Below, in pieces: positions 1-9,917 of a stretch of 64,000 nucleotides of DNA (position 1 is the stretch's first letter; the number at the start of each line of letters is the position of its first letter). Location of the stretch: contig CAUJNA010003497.1 of the NCBI GenBank assembly GCA_963377175.1, forward strand, positions 208,501-272,500, written 5' to 3'. The notes beneath the pieces were generated by a model, which made no database searches, had not been told where the DNA came from, and saw only the letters and a program-made list of their open reading frames with translations. The translations under genes were made by a program, and so were the position numbers. Source of the DNA: Effrenium voratum (taxonomy: Eukaryota > Sar > Dinophyceae > Suessiales > Symbiodiniaceae).

Positions 1-370
1 GCACCAGAATCATAAAAGCGCACGTCTACACAGACGCCAAACCACCAAAATCATGGAAACACACATTGCAAATATGCTGGAAGCACTGGGAATGCAGCCG
101 TGAAGTGAATGCTCAAATGGCCAAACAGGGTGATCACAAAGACTACCCAGCCCCAAGAGGCCTTGAAGTGAGAGAAGCATTTCCGCAAAGCACTTCCACC
201 AAATACATCCATTTTACGGGGTACATCTTCAGCTTGAAAGCAATATGGTGTTGCTTAATGGTATAGGCTGCACATGTAAGCAACTTCTGGGACAATAACC
301 CCAAAAAAAAACACATTTGTTTTTCTGTCTGTCCGTTTACATTTTTAGAGGTGGCCATATTGCCGTGGAC

Positions 371-478
371 CTGTAGGTCAACACCCAAAACCGATACCAA
401 CCTGCAACACCGGTCAACGGTGTGCCGAAAACCCTGCAACCCATACCCTGACAGCGCGTCTGCTATGCCACGTGCCAA
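371..478 (-). CDS. Internal exon, unknown protein
   Basis: Exactly 36 codons (phase 0/0) between acceptor CCCTTTAG and donor CAG|GTCCACGG. It reads LARGIADALSGYGLQGF and ends DLQ. Product not recognised. It is the leftmost exon seen; the sequence to its left (1-370) shows only an open frame with no clear splice pair. Confidence 0.5.
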
Positions 479-983
479 CTAAAGGGCTGCTTGCAAAGAC
501 CCCCCAAAGCAAACTCCCAAAGGACACCTACCCATTAGTGGGATCCCCAAAATTTGACGACACAAAGACAACTCTACAAATCTGCGCGTGGTTTCGATCG
601 CACGGAGAGGCCGGCCTGGTGCACCTGGCCGGCGATCCACAACAAAAGGACCCTCCACCCCCTCTCCCTCTGATTTTAGGGCGTCCTTTTGGGGGTATCC
701 TTGGTTCCCTTGGATCTCCCCTAAATCTCTCACACTGGCATCCTCCGCAGAGTGGCAATGAACTGGCACCTTTAACTTGAGGGAAGACCTCCCTTTGACT
801 CTTGAGTGAAGCCCAACAGTCCGGCAACTCTTTCTTTCTTCAGTCCAAACCCGAAGAGCCCCGGGCTTGACGACCAAGCGCAAAGAGTGGTCTGACCCTT
901 TTGCCAGTTTGGGGGGGGGTTCTCAAAATTGGGGGGAGCGTCCCCCGCTTGAACTGAGTTCAAGGCAACCCTTCCTTCCTAAC

Positions 984-1087
984 GAGAAGGGACCACGAGC
1001 GCCGCGCCTCACAGTCCCCCTGGAAGCCCTGACACCCGTGGAAGGAGGCCTCAGGGTGGAGCATGGCCGTGGCTCGGTTTTGGTTTT
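984..1087 (-). CDS. Internal exon, unknown protein
   Basis: Acceptor GACTCAG, donor GTTAGG; phase 2/0, 34 codons, about 87 percent G/C third bases. It contains RATAMLHPEASFHGCQGF. The other two frames lack this third-base bias. Product not recognised. Confidence 0.5.
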
Positions 1088-1217
1088 CTGAGTCGGTACC
1101 GTCAAAAGGGAAACCAAAAGGAACAACTGCGCCGTTTTTTGGGGGTCCGACCCAAAAAACACACACAAATAAGCCGAGATCTGCGATGCCATGACTCGTG
1201 GTGGGTGCCAGCCCCAC

Positions 1218-1326
1218 CTGTATAAAGAGATCTTCGGTATGTTTCTGAACCACTGTTTGTTGGCATGTAAAGGTACACCAAGAAACAGCGTCCATTTTGA
1301 TGTAAACTTTGTTTATCCGGATAGCC
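1218..1326 (-). CDS. Exon-like segment, frame unsettled
   Basis: Bounded by acceptor TTTGACTAG and donor CAG|GTGGGG. Two frames are fully open: one ends QKHTEDLFIQ, the other contains FLVYLYMPTNSGSETY. Third-base bias does not decide between them. Product not recognised. Confidence 0.4.
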
Positions 1327-1643
1327 CTAGTCAAAGGAATCCCCGAGAATAGCTCATGTCCCTACTTAGAGGGACCCACCCAGAACTGAAACCCTGCCGC
1401 GGCAAACAACGAAAGCAAGAAAACACAGCTCGATGTGGACTAATTTGAGGTGGTTCTGGATTAATTGGAAGTTGACATTTGGATTAACTGGACGCGGTGC
1501 ATCCGTTTCCAGGGCACAGGGCAAGGACCCTTTGGAGCCGCGAAGAAGAAGTTGACATTTGGGTTGGGCACCCTATGGGCAAGTGTTTCTTTGTAGCTCC
1601 CCCTTAGCCAAACCAGAGGCTGCCCCACGAAAACGCGGGCCAC

Positions 1644-1766
1644 CCGTTTGACAAGCCCTCCATCTTTGCCATTGCCTCCGCAGAGGAGCGGCGCTTGATG
1701 TTGATCTCCAGGTGCCCCACCTCCAGAGAGTCGCGGAGGGAGAGAGACACGCGTGACATGGTCATG
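1644..1766 (-). CDS. Internal exon, unknown protein
   Basis: Acceptor GATTCAG, donor GTGGCCC; phase 1/2, 40 codons, almost all ending in G or C. It contains SLSLRDSLEVGHLEINIKRR, an amphipathic stretch. This is one of the strongest composition signals in the window. Product not recognised. Confidence 0.65.
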
Positions 1767-1892
1767 CTGAATCACTCTCCTACTTGGTGGTTTGGCTTGG
1801 TGCTTTGGATGTTTTTCCAAACCCCCAATTGGCTTCAGAGGGTTCAATCAGGGATACTGCGAAATCCATTTCGCAGCACTGTACAGAATTCT

Positions 1893-1995
1893 CGGTGTTT
1901 GATCCGATTCCCCATGTAAATGCCAACAAACAATGGTTTCAACCATGGTTTGAAAGTGGTGCAACAATGTGTTTGTCCATCCACAGTACGGTTGT
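1893..1995. repeat. Family E element, diverged copy
   Basis: Carries the E core 'ccaacaaacaatggtttca' and the right end 'tgtccatccacagta'. The left arm is decayed. See 5255-5383 for the best copy. Confidence 0.5.
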
Positions 1996-2152
1996 CTCTT
2001 TTGTAGGGTTAGATGGTTGGTTTCGTTTAACTTCCCCTTTAAAACTAAAAAATGAGTATCCTCAAAAAGTCTAAATAACTAGGATGAACCCTTTGCCAGT
2101 TTCTCACATGCCCCGCCAAATGGACGAACAATACTCGGTATGTCCTACTCAC

Positions 2153-2231
2153 CTGCCGAAGATCGCTGAAGGCGCCTTTCCACTCTGGGGCTGCCAGGGA
2201 CTTGAGGGGCGTCCTTGTCGTAGGTTCGGCG
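2153..2231 (-). CDS. Internal exon, unknown protein
   Basis: Acceptor TTTCCCTGTGAG and a perfect donor CAG|GTGAGTAGG. Phase 1/0, 26 codons, high G/C third bases. It contains AEPTTRTPLKSLAAPEWKGA. Product not recognised. Confidence 0.65.
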
Positions 2232-2469
2232 CTCACAGGGAAACATCAAACAGAGTCCGCAAGCGAAACACCTTGATGGCTCAGCTCGTTTTACCCCCCC
2301 AAATCGGTGAGCTCGCGTTTCTCAGTGCCCAGGCTGTATCCAGGGTTGCTCCCAAAGACTCTCGCACAAGGGTAGAACTGTGGAACCTTATGATAATCAG
2401 GCGACCCCCTAACACATGGCCCTCAATTGACTGGAATGAACATTTTCATGGCTTTGCGTGAACGCAATC

Positions 2470-2525
2470 TATGGTTTCCACTTGGTTTCCCTTTGAAACC
2501 ACCACCCAAAACACGGGGCGCCCTG
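2470..2525. repeat. Family G element
   Basis: Core 'ttggtttccctttgaaacca'. Family G is about 60 bp with ends resembling GGTACCCC...GGGGTACC. About a dozen clear copies occur in the window; other clear ones are near 12590, 22775, 39300, 46575, 47300, 50035, 52012, 53960, 58985 and 62335. Its GTACCC end is used as a splice donor at 12660 and, in variant form, at 39370 and 47580. Confidence 0.6.
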
Positions 2526-2544
2526 AAAAAAAAAACAAAAAAAC

Positions 2545-2651
2545 GCGCGGAGCCGCCTGCTCCCCGAGCGCCAGCTGCTTCACCGCCACCTTCCTCACCA
2601 AGCTGCGGCGACGCAAGGCGGCGACCTTGGAGGCGCCAACCCGGCGGGACC
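2545..2651 (-). CDS. Internal exon, basic helical segment
   Basis: Phase 2/0, 35 codons with nearly every third base G or C. It reads SKVAALRRRSLVRKVAVKQL, lysine and arginine rich. Donor is CGC|GTTTTTTTG; acceptor ATGACAAG is weak. Product not recognised. A plus-strand reading is also open, but its sequence is less protein-like. Confidence 0.6.
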
Positions 2652-2769
2652 CTTGTCATAAGTGTATGTGTTAAAATAGGGGAACCCCCTCCCCCCCAAA
2701 AGAAACTCTAAACAAAAAGAAACACGAAATCATGTTTTCCCAGGTTTCAAAAATGGTGAAACCGAAAAT

Positions 2770-2890
2770 GATGCACGGAATCCTGCACCACCTAAGAAAC
2801 CTTGGAATGATGAATCCCCTGCAAATACTGGCAAGCAATTGGCTTGCCATGGTTTCAAAGAGGTGCAGGATTTTGTCCATCCACAGTAGG
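2770..2890. repeat. Family E element
   Basis: Starts 'tcctgcaccacctaag' and ends 'gtgcaggattttgtccatcc'. The two ends are inverted copies of each other, as in the copy at 5255-5383. Confidence 0.6.
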
Positions 2891-2939
2891 GCAATCACCC
2901 CTCCCCCCCCCCAAGAAAATTAGGACAAAAAAAACGGAA

Positions 2940-3600
2940 TGCATGTGTTCCCACCTGTCAAAAAGGCGAACCTACAATGATTGGTTTTCCCATGTGTCAA
3001 AGCAGCCCCCCCAAACAAAATCAAGCAACAAAGAAATGGTTCCCGGGAACCCTCGAAAATCTCAGGGGACCATCCCGCGGCCTATCTGGGCTGAGACCCC
3101 AAAGCTTGCAGCTGATTTGTCAAAGTAGGTGAACCCCCCCCAAGAAAAACATATGATGGTTTGCCTGTCAAAATAGGGGAACCACGAAAATGACGGTTTG
3201 AATATGTGTCAAGATATGGGAACTTCAAAAAACATTATTTCCTATGTGTCCAATACTAGGGAACTCAACCCAAATATGCTTTGCCTATGTGCCAAAACAG
3301 GGGCCATGTCATTCAAAATAGGGGAGCCAACAAATGTTGATGGTTTGTCCCATGTGTCAAAATAGAGGGGGTCCAAAAAAAAATATGTTCCCACATAGAT
3401 GGTGTGTCTATGTGCCTACAACAATGTGGTTCTCCCGTGTGTCAAGTCGATAATGGCTTTCCTGCCAAAATCGGGGAGCCACCAAGCAGGACGGCTTTCC
3501 GTTGTGTCAAACTAAGGCGGCCACAAGACATGATGGTTTTCCCATGTGTCAAAATAGGGCCACCCCCGCAAATGATGGTTCTCCCCACGTGTCTTGTCCG
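2940..3600. repeat. Degenerate minisatellite, unit about 45-60 bp
   Basis: About a dozen imperfect copies of a unit around 'cccatgtgtcaaaatagggg' and 'aatgatggttt'. Units differ in length and base, so the array is old. No exon is visible inside it. Two related units lie upstream near 2665. Confidence 0.7.
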
Positions 3601-3639
3601 GCACATTGACTGTTTCGCGAAAACACATGTCCACTTCTT

Positions 3640-3732
3640 CCTGGAGTCTCCATGGCCCTTTCAAAATGGGTCCATGACCCCATTATTTTAGGAAATGACC
3701 ACCATTTTTAAAGGGCCATGGAGACTCCAGGT
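3640..3732. repeat. Family H palindromic element
   Basis: Near-perfect hairpin: left arm 'cctggagtctccatggccct', right arm 'agggccatggagactccagg'. A second copy is at 49330-49422. The 17-bp string 'cacatgtccacttcttc' occurs just left of it and again near 3819. Confidence 0.75.
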
Positions 3733-3851
3733 CCGTGTTTCGTTCTTTGAGGGTGTTTGGGCCCTATTCCACTCCAAAACATATATCCCTTGTTCCGAAC
3801 CATTTGGTGGTAGCTCACATGTCCACTTCTTCAAAACCAAAATCTCTTTGC

Positions 3852-3938
3852 CCTCGCCGAGGTGCGGCAGCTTTGGCTGCCGTGATGGCGTCGCTGATGG
3901 GCTCGAAGAGCGCCGCCTCGAGGTCGAAGAGGGGCTGC
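3852..3938 (-). CDS. Internal exon, alanine-rich helical segment
   Basis: Acceptor ACGTTCAAG, GC donor CGAGG|GCAAAGAG; phase 1/2, 28 codons. It reads PLFDLEAALFEPISDAITAA, with strong G/C third-base bias. Product not recognised. The GC donor is normal for dinoflagellate introns. Confidence 0.65.
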
Positions 3939-4627
3939 CTTGAACGTTGGTACAAGTCTGGGGCTACCTGGGCTACCTTCCATTTCCAATCTTTCTGGAG
4001 ATACTTCAATCTAGAAAACTTCCGGAAACCCAAAGATCTGGTGAACAGAACGATGGTTGAAAAGAATGGGGAATCAACCCCTAGAACAAGGGCTGGCATA
4101 TTACCACAAACAATGACGCCGAACGCATCCCGGTATGTGTATTGTATACAATAATATATACATATATGTGTGTCGCTTTTTTGAGGGTACATGTAATATG
4201 ATGTTGTTTGGTGTTTGACAGGTGCTACAATGATATTGGATTGTCATTTGCCTGCTGGCAATTTGGTGATATTTGGTGTGTGCACTGATGCAAATTTCTA
4301 TTCTCACTCCATCCCTGGGAGTTTATCATCCACCGTAGGGTTCTCTTCCAAAACCCCTTGAACCAGGCTTCCTATGTTCGCTGACCACAGAACCATTCAA
4401 GGGTTCGTCCTCGAAGGTTCCTGGCTCTGAGGTCTTAGGTCTGAAAACCTTCGCGCGGGTATGGCACTATCCAGGGCCCCCTTGAAGAGCAATCCCCTGT
4501 TAGCTAACTGACTTCAAGACGGGTTCCCTTGGTTCCTTTGAATACCTCGCTGGGTCGGTTCCGCTTGCTCCACTATGCGACATGGGCCTCTGAAAATGAG
4601 TTACCTTCCTTTTAGCTTCCCCCTAGC

Positions 4628-4733
4628 AAAAACCCTCATGCCGCAGCTCGCCCACGAGGATTTCGCTTGCTCCATTTTCAGGAACCTGATCTCCGTGAAC
4701 CCCATGTCCGTCCTGCCGATCCGTCGACCAAAC
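4628..4733 (+). CDS. Exon-like segment, plus strand, doubtful
   Basis: Pyrimidine-rich acceptor CTTCCCCCTAG and donor AAC|GTTTTTAAG on the plus strand. The frame contains LMPQLAHEDFACSIFRNLIS with high G/C third bases. It is the only good plus-strand exon in this part, so either the strand call is wrong or a different gene is present. Confidence 0.3.
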
Positions 4734-5136
4734 GTTTTTAAGCTTACCCAGCTCGTCTTTCTGAAAAGTCAGGGATGAAAACAACCCCCCAAACTGGGTG
4801 AACATGGATGTTTTCTTTGAAGTCCCTCAGCCGCGTTCACAGCGGGTCCGGACAACTGCTCTCGCCACGCGGGTCACTCCGCCCTTGGGCCGGGTTCTTG
4901 TTTGCTTCCGGAGGTTTCGACTCCTCGCTCTGGCTTGGCTTGCCCCAAAATGTGGCTCACTTCCCATCGAGTGGATTAAACAAGGCCTGGGTTTCTGATT
5001 TAACGCCAAACAGTAGAAGCCCAAAAAGGGCACCGAGGCCAAAGAGAATCCTCGGAAAACCCCATGAAACGCAATCCGAGCAGCGGCTGAGCGCTGTCAC
5101 TGCCCCAGGAGGAGATCATGTGAATGGCCCACAGAC

Positions 5137-5210
5137 CTCGCTGGTCGAATTGAAAAGAATCGTTGTGTCTGTCCAGCCCTTGCCACTACTAGCAGAAAAC
5201 GTGTGGGACC
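5137..5210 (-). CDS. Internal exon, unknown protein
   Basis: Acceptor ATCTGTTCAG, donor GAG|GTCTGTGG; phase 2/0, 24 codons reading SHTFSASSGKGWTDTTILFN. A longer frame over the same bases is also open but has poorer third-base bias. Confidence 0.5.
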
Positions 5211-5254
5211 CTGAACAGATCTGTTTCTCGGTTGCATCGGTTGCGGGCCTATTC

Positions 5255-5383
5255 TACTGAGGATGGACGAAGTCCTGCACCACGTTGAAACCACGGGAAA
5301 CCATTGTTTGTTGGTATTTCCAGGGGAATCATCAGAAACCAGGGTTTGTCGGGTGGTGCAGGATGTCGTCCATCCACATATGA
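5255..5383. repeat. Family E element, best copy
   Basis: Terminal inverted repeats of about 27 bp: left 'ggatggacgaagtcctgcac', right 'gtgcaggatgtcgtccatcc'. Other copies are at 1893, 2770, 30614 and 49560. No ORF inside, so non-autonomous (MITE-like). Confidence 0.75.
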
Positions 5384-5736
5384 GGGCTAGGGCAGTAAGG
5401 TCCCTCAATGAGGTCAAGCAACTCCTTCCGCGGTTGGTTCTCCCATTTCGCAGGACGAGTCTTGCTCAACCCCGTGGAAGCACAATAGCAACATGTGGCC
5501 AGCGGAACATTCTGGCGGTTTGGTCCTTGTTTTGAGGCTCTCAGTGCAAGCCTTCTGACTGACTTTCAAACTCGCCTCTTTGTTGTTTACCATCAATAAC
5601 TCACCCTCCAAGGCCCCAAAGGGGCCTACTGAACAGAAACATGCGTCTCAGTTGCTGACTTTGATACCCCAGAAGCAGCAAAACCAAGTAGCAGCTCTTC
5701 TGCCAAGCTGCTGCAATCACCCAGGTTCGCACCCAC

Positions 5737-5814
5737 CTCCCACATCCGCAGCAATGGCTTTGGCTGCCTCGGAGTCGTGAGAGAGAGACGAGACCAGCAG
5801 AAAGCCGTTTCCAC
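5737..5814 (-). CDS. Internal exon, unknown protein
   Basis: Acceptor GTCCAAAG, donor GAG|GTGGGTGCG; phase 2/1, 25 codons. It reads GNGFLLVSSLSHDSEAAKAI. Product not recognised. Confidence 0.55.
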
Positions 5815-6572
5815 CTTTGGACTCAAATCAGAACTTGCCCACAAACCTCAGCCAGCTTAGGTTCACGGGAAAAGCCAGGAAAGCCGGAAAAACAAATCAG
5901 GGTCCCGGTCCAAATCACTACGCATACATGTTACCTGTTTGAGGGTCGCCAGTGTTGGGCCATTTGGTCTCACATGGAGAAAGTGGCGAATGTCCCGGGA
6001 AAATCTCAGCCTACATGGAATCCATCTGGACATGGTTCCCGATGTTCCCGTACCAGAAACCTTTGTGGCCGTGGTCATCACAAAGCCATATCATTGACCA
6101 GAGCAAGGGAACTGTTTCACCAGTAGCAAATCTGTTTATCAAGCACACATTCACTTTCACTCACTTGTCATTGAACAACATGTATTCTAACTCCGTCCTC
6201 AGTGGCCACAGGAAGCAAGGACACCCAACAAACATCCCAAACATACCTGGAGACCTAAGCCTCCGACTTCCTTGGCCTTGGGGGCCTCGGCAAACGTGAA
6301 AACAAACACATGCTTGAAAGGGGGTCAGGGTCTGAACCCTTTTGCTCAAGTAATCTGGGGGCTTCTCAAGATAGGAGTCCCTGAAATGCTTGGTGTCCTG
6401 AAATGCTACCTGGCTTGCCTTTGAATACCAAGCTACAGTCCACCATGTGGGTGTCTTTCTTACAGGAGACCATGTAAAGATGGTAGTTGCTCTTTGTGTT
6501 GCTTTTAAACCACGCAAACAAATAACACGGACCTAAAAAGATATACATATATAATATATAACCTACAAACAC

Positions 6573-6583
6573 AGGTGTTGATA

Positions 6584-6618
<35 letters not shown>

Positions 6619-6625
6619 TTATATG
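6573..6625. repeat. TA microsatellite
   Basis: Alternating TA with a few breaks. Similar tracts lie near 9380, 11190-11325, 11665, 45380-45500, 52395 and 59697. Confidence 0.9.
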
Positions 6626-6698
6626 CATACACACACGCGCACTTGGAGAAACACTCATTTCCGCGCACGCGCCGCATTTCGTCTGGGGTGCGACGTAC

Positions 6699-6824
6699 CT
6701 TCCAGCAGCTCCTGGGAGATGCGGCGCTTCGCTAGGGCGGCGATCCTCAGATTCGAGCCGAGGCCGGGGCGGGAATTGGCCCAGGCTGGGCCGATCCGCT
6801 TTCGGCTTTCTGATTCCGGGGTTT
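6699..6824 (-). CDS. Internal exon, unknown protein
   Basis: Donor GAAG|GTACGTCG is strong. Phase 2/1, 41 codons; the downstream half reads LRIAALAKRRISQELLE with very high G/C third bases. The acceptor (CACCTCAG) is the least sure part. A longer frame reaching back to the B element at 6890 is also open. Confidence 0.55.
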
Positions 6825-6889
6825 CTGAGGTGCGAAATGGAGTACGTCAGTACACCGGCTGCCCATGCCAATTGACTGACTTGCCTGGA

Positions 6890-7001
6890 CTGCCCTGAGA
6901 TCCTGAACTTATCCTTGACTTTTAGTGGGTTGAATCCGGAAACTACACCTGAACCAACCAAAACGCGAAAACGCTAAGGAACCAGATGGGAACCATCCAG
7001 C
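6890..7001 (-). repeat. Family B element
   Basis: Minus-strand right end reads GGATCTCAGGGCAG, the B acceptor end. The left end has GATGGTTCCC where other copies have GTGGTTCCC or GCGGTTCCC, so it could be a GA donor. Confidence 0.6.
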
Positions 7002-7465
7002 AGAGTCTAAAACGTTTGTTTGCCACGTTTAGTGACCTTCCTAAGTAACGCCAGGAACTCGGAGACAGTCACAATGGTAGGAATCTAAGCCAACCTTTGC
7101 CTGAGCTGACTAGAAAAAGTGACTCGACTTCTCGGGACCAAACGAACGAAGGCTTACCTTTTCAAGCTGACATATTTCGGGTGTTCCATTGCACCCGCAA
7201 AAAGTAGCGCTTTCTGCAGAGGGTCGTTACGGCCACCACGTATATGTATGTTTTCTTCTTGGCGCTAGTCATTCCAGACAGATTGACGATTTTCACGTCC
7301 CACAAAGTTGAAGTCTGAAAATCCACCCAGTTCTAACCAAGATAGGGTTGGTACGGAAGACCCCCGAATGTCTTAGACTTTCGCACTTCCGGATTTCACG
7401 CACACAACGCCGCCCAAATGACCCAGCATTCTCGCTTCTCCAGGTGTCACACAAAACCCTCATAC

Positions 7466-7652
7466 CCAGGGAATGGAACGCCATTTCCGCTCTGCTAAAA
7501 GTGTAAAGGTTTTCCATCTCGGCATTGGAGAAAGGTATGCCGTGCACTCTTTCGAGCAATCCCCACGGTGTTTCCATGGGATATACGAATTTTGGATTCA
7601 CGGGTGCCGCATGTTCAAAGGTAATCTTCACTTCTGGAGGACAAATGCTGGG
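7466..7652 (-). CDS. Internal exon, unknown protein
   Basis: 62 codons, phase 0/1. Acceptor GAGGGCAG is the end of a B element; donor is TGG|GTATGAGG. It contains VYPMETPWGLLERVHGIPF and then NAEMENLYTFSRAEMAFHSL. Protein-like throughout; no family recognised. It joins in phase with the exon at 7777-7853 across a B intron. Confidence 0.7.
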
Positions 7653-7776
7653 CTGCCCTCACATCCGCTAAATGCTTGACCACTGGTGGGTTAAATGGAA
7701 ACATATGGAAACCCAACCACTAAACCCGCAAACTTAAAGACAACAAAAAGAAACCGGACGATTCGCTGGGAAACGC
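7653..7776 (-). repeat. Family B element forming a whole intron
   Basis: 124 bp, begins GCGTTTCCC and ends GAGGGCAG on the minus strand (GC-AG). The exons on both sides are open and join in phase 0. The element therefore equals the intron. Confidence 0.65.
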
Positions 7777-7853
7777 CCAGCGCTGCGGGTACTGCTCTCG
7801 CCCCCAGCTCATATGTGTCGTATGAATCCCGGGCCCACGGGCGCCAAGCAGTT
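7777..7853 (-). CDS. Exon upstream of a B intron
   Basis: The frame that joins in phase with 7466-7652 reads GIHTTHMSWGREQYPQRW and ends exactly at the GC donor. The upstream boundary is approximate. Product not recognised. Confidence 0.45.
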
Positions 7854-7932
7854 GTCACTTTCCCAGTGCCATTTCCAAACTAAACCCACCCTTTAAAAGA
7901 CAGGCGAAAATTCTGGTTACCTACTCTTGTAC

Positions 7933-8112
7933 CTATCTGGGATCTGGCTTTGTTGAAAGAGACTCCCCAGCTCGGGTGTGCACTGGTCACAGTAAGTCTC
8001 TGAGCCTGGCGGCATTGTGAAGTAGAGCAGGTCCCCGCAAAAGACTTGCCCCGTGGCCCTGTTGGCGTTGCCTCGGTCATCGAATCGATCCAGGGATTTT
8101 CGCCCGACGCGG
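7933..8112 (-). CDS. Internal exon, cysteine-containing segment
   Basis: Acceptor CTTCTTCCAG, donor AG|GTACAAGAG; phase 1/2, 59 codons. It contains SLDRFDDRGNANRATGQVF and LLYFTMPPGSETYCDQCTPE. The CDQC pair could bind metal, which is speculation. No family recognised. Confidence 0.7.
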
Positions 8113-8149
8113 CTGGAAGAAGCCCAGCTGGAAGAAGCGGCAAGCCACG

Positions 8150-8298
8150 AGACACGTGGCTCAAAAGCTCAAAAGCCAAATCGGTTCGCCCCCAGTGAAC
8201 ATCCCAATCCAACCACCAAAATAAAAGGGTTCTGAAATGGGTGCACCGAAAACCCCCCCAAAATGGGATGCCATTGGTTTTGAGCCACAGCCACATGA
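8150..8298. repeat. Family F element
   Basis: Inverted ends 'cacgtggctcaaaa' and 'ttttgagccacagccacatg'. Other copies: 13665-13786 (inverted), 31985-32112 and 50470-50583. All share 'gtgaacatcccaatcc' and 'attggttttgacccaca'. Confidence 0.75.
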
Positions 8299-8421
8299 TT
8301 TGCAGGGTGGGATCCAAACTGGGCAATGAGCTATGGCTCCAGGCTCATAGTGCCTGGCATTCTGGAAAATGGGCTGGGTCCTTGCTGTGCCAAAGTGGTT
8401 GAGTATGGTTGAGTCTCATAC

Positions 8422-8548
8422 CACGGTTGTTTTCCAGGGTGCCTTTGGTCACTGAAAGCCAACTTTGTTTTTCAAATGCCCGGACAAGGTTGCCATGCAG
8501 CGTTTCTGTCCAGGCAGTATTCCGAATCAAGAACAGCAAAAAAAGCCT
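8422..8548 (-). CDS. Internal exon, unknown protein
   Basis: Acceptor GGAGCAG, donor G|GTATGAGAC; phase 0/1, 42 codons containing NTAWTETLHGNLVRAFEKQ. A second frame is open for part of it. Confidence 0.5.
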
Positions 8549-9198
8549 CTGCTCCTATCCAATACATCATTTTAGTTCATGCCAAGTTTACCCTCAATCG
8601 TGAAAGGCTAAAACCATCCTGCCCATTGGAAACAAACTTTAATGACACACCAATTGGTTTGTTGATTGGAGGGCGGGTCTCCCCAAATTAGTGGGGGGTT
8701 CATCACTCATGAAGAAAAAAAAACAGCCCCCGAACCCCGGGTTGCTTCCCATGTTGAAGTTGTTTTGCTTTTGTGTGTGCGCGTGTGTGTGGGAGCACCT
8801 CCCTATTGCACTCCAGCTTTGCCGAGCCAGGATCCAGAAATGTCCCATCCAACCCTCGAGCCGACGCAAAGCATGGGATTCTCCACAGGCTCCAAAGGCC
8901 CAGAACCGCAAATTGCCCATTCCAACAAGCAGGCACGTGAAAAAATAAAAAAAAATCAAAAAAATCTGACCTTGCCACATGGTTGACATATCCACTTCCA
9001 ACCCACGTTCTGTGAAGTACATGTCATGGATCTGCAGGTTTGGCTTGGGGGTTGGTGGGTCCTGGGATAAGCCTAGGACAGGAGGATTCCAGGCCTTTAA
9101 GGGTTGAGTCCTGCGGAGGGTTTTCTTACCATGTGCTTTACCTGGGATAAACCACCTACCAACCCAACCCCCCCCCAACCCACCCCAACCCCCCACAC

Positions 9199-9314
9199 CA
9201 ACTGGTGCAGGATCTGTGACAACTCCCTCCCTACCCACAGCCGCCGGCGTTCCACACTTCTGAGGCTTAACTCATGACAAGCCCACGACTCATCAGCCCC
9301 GGGTCCTCCGATGG
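9199..9314 (-). CDS. Internal exon, unknown protein
   Basis: Acceptor CTGTGTAG, donor TTG|GTGTGGGG; phase 2/0, 38 codons. It contains LSLRSVERRRLWVGRELSQI. Product not recognised. Confidence 0.5.
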
Positions 9315-9543
9315 CTACACAGCATAGCGAACAACAATAAACCATTCAAAGGCCATACGCTCAGAATTGAACAGTACCTCTATATATATATATATGTATA
9401 TATCTGGTACCCCCCCCTGGAATACTCAGGTTTTTGGCCATAAATTTACATTTTGGCTGTAAACATGCATGCAAAACACACGTTCCAGCTTCTAAAATGA
9501 GGCTCTAAAAAATGCACTCGTTTTTAGACTTAAATTCTAGCAT

Positions 9544-9917
9544 CGGTACTTAGTGCAATCCAGGATGTGCTAGCACGTGCTAGCACATCCTGGATTGAAG
9601 ATTGAAGATTGAAGATTCTCAGACCACTTGTTCTGGATATCTTCAATCCGTCCTTAGGACTAACTGATATGTGCTAGCACGTGCTAGCACATCCTGGATT
9701 GAAGATTGAAGATTGAAGATTCTCTGACAACTCTCTCTGGGATTCTTCAATCTTCAATCTTCAATCCAGGATGTGCTAGCACGTGCTAGCACATACCAGT
9801 TTGTCCTCACGATGGATTGAAGATTTCCAGAACAAGTGGTCTGAGAATCTTCAATCTTCAATCTTCAATCCAGGATGTGATAGCACTAGCACATCCTGGA
9901 TTACTCTAAGTACATAC
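9544..9917. repeat. Large palindrome with nested small palindromes
   Basis: Two arms of about 170 bp, around 90 percent matched by eye, around a spacer of about 20 bp near 9730. Each arm carries 'tgtgctagcacgtgctagca' (itself a palindrome), then 'gattgaag' repeated three times. Confidence 0.85.

Noticed and set aside
6563..6961. 132-codon minus frame as one exon
   Set aside because: The strong donor at 6699 and a far better-biased frame inside it argue for a shorter exon; the remainder is TA repeat.
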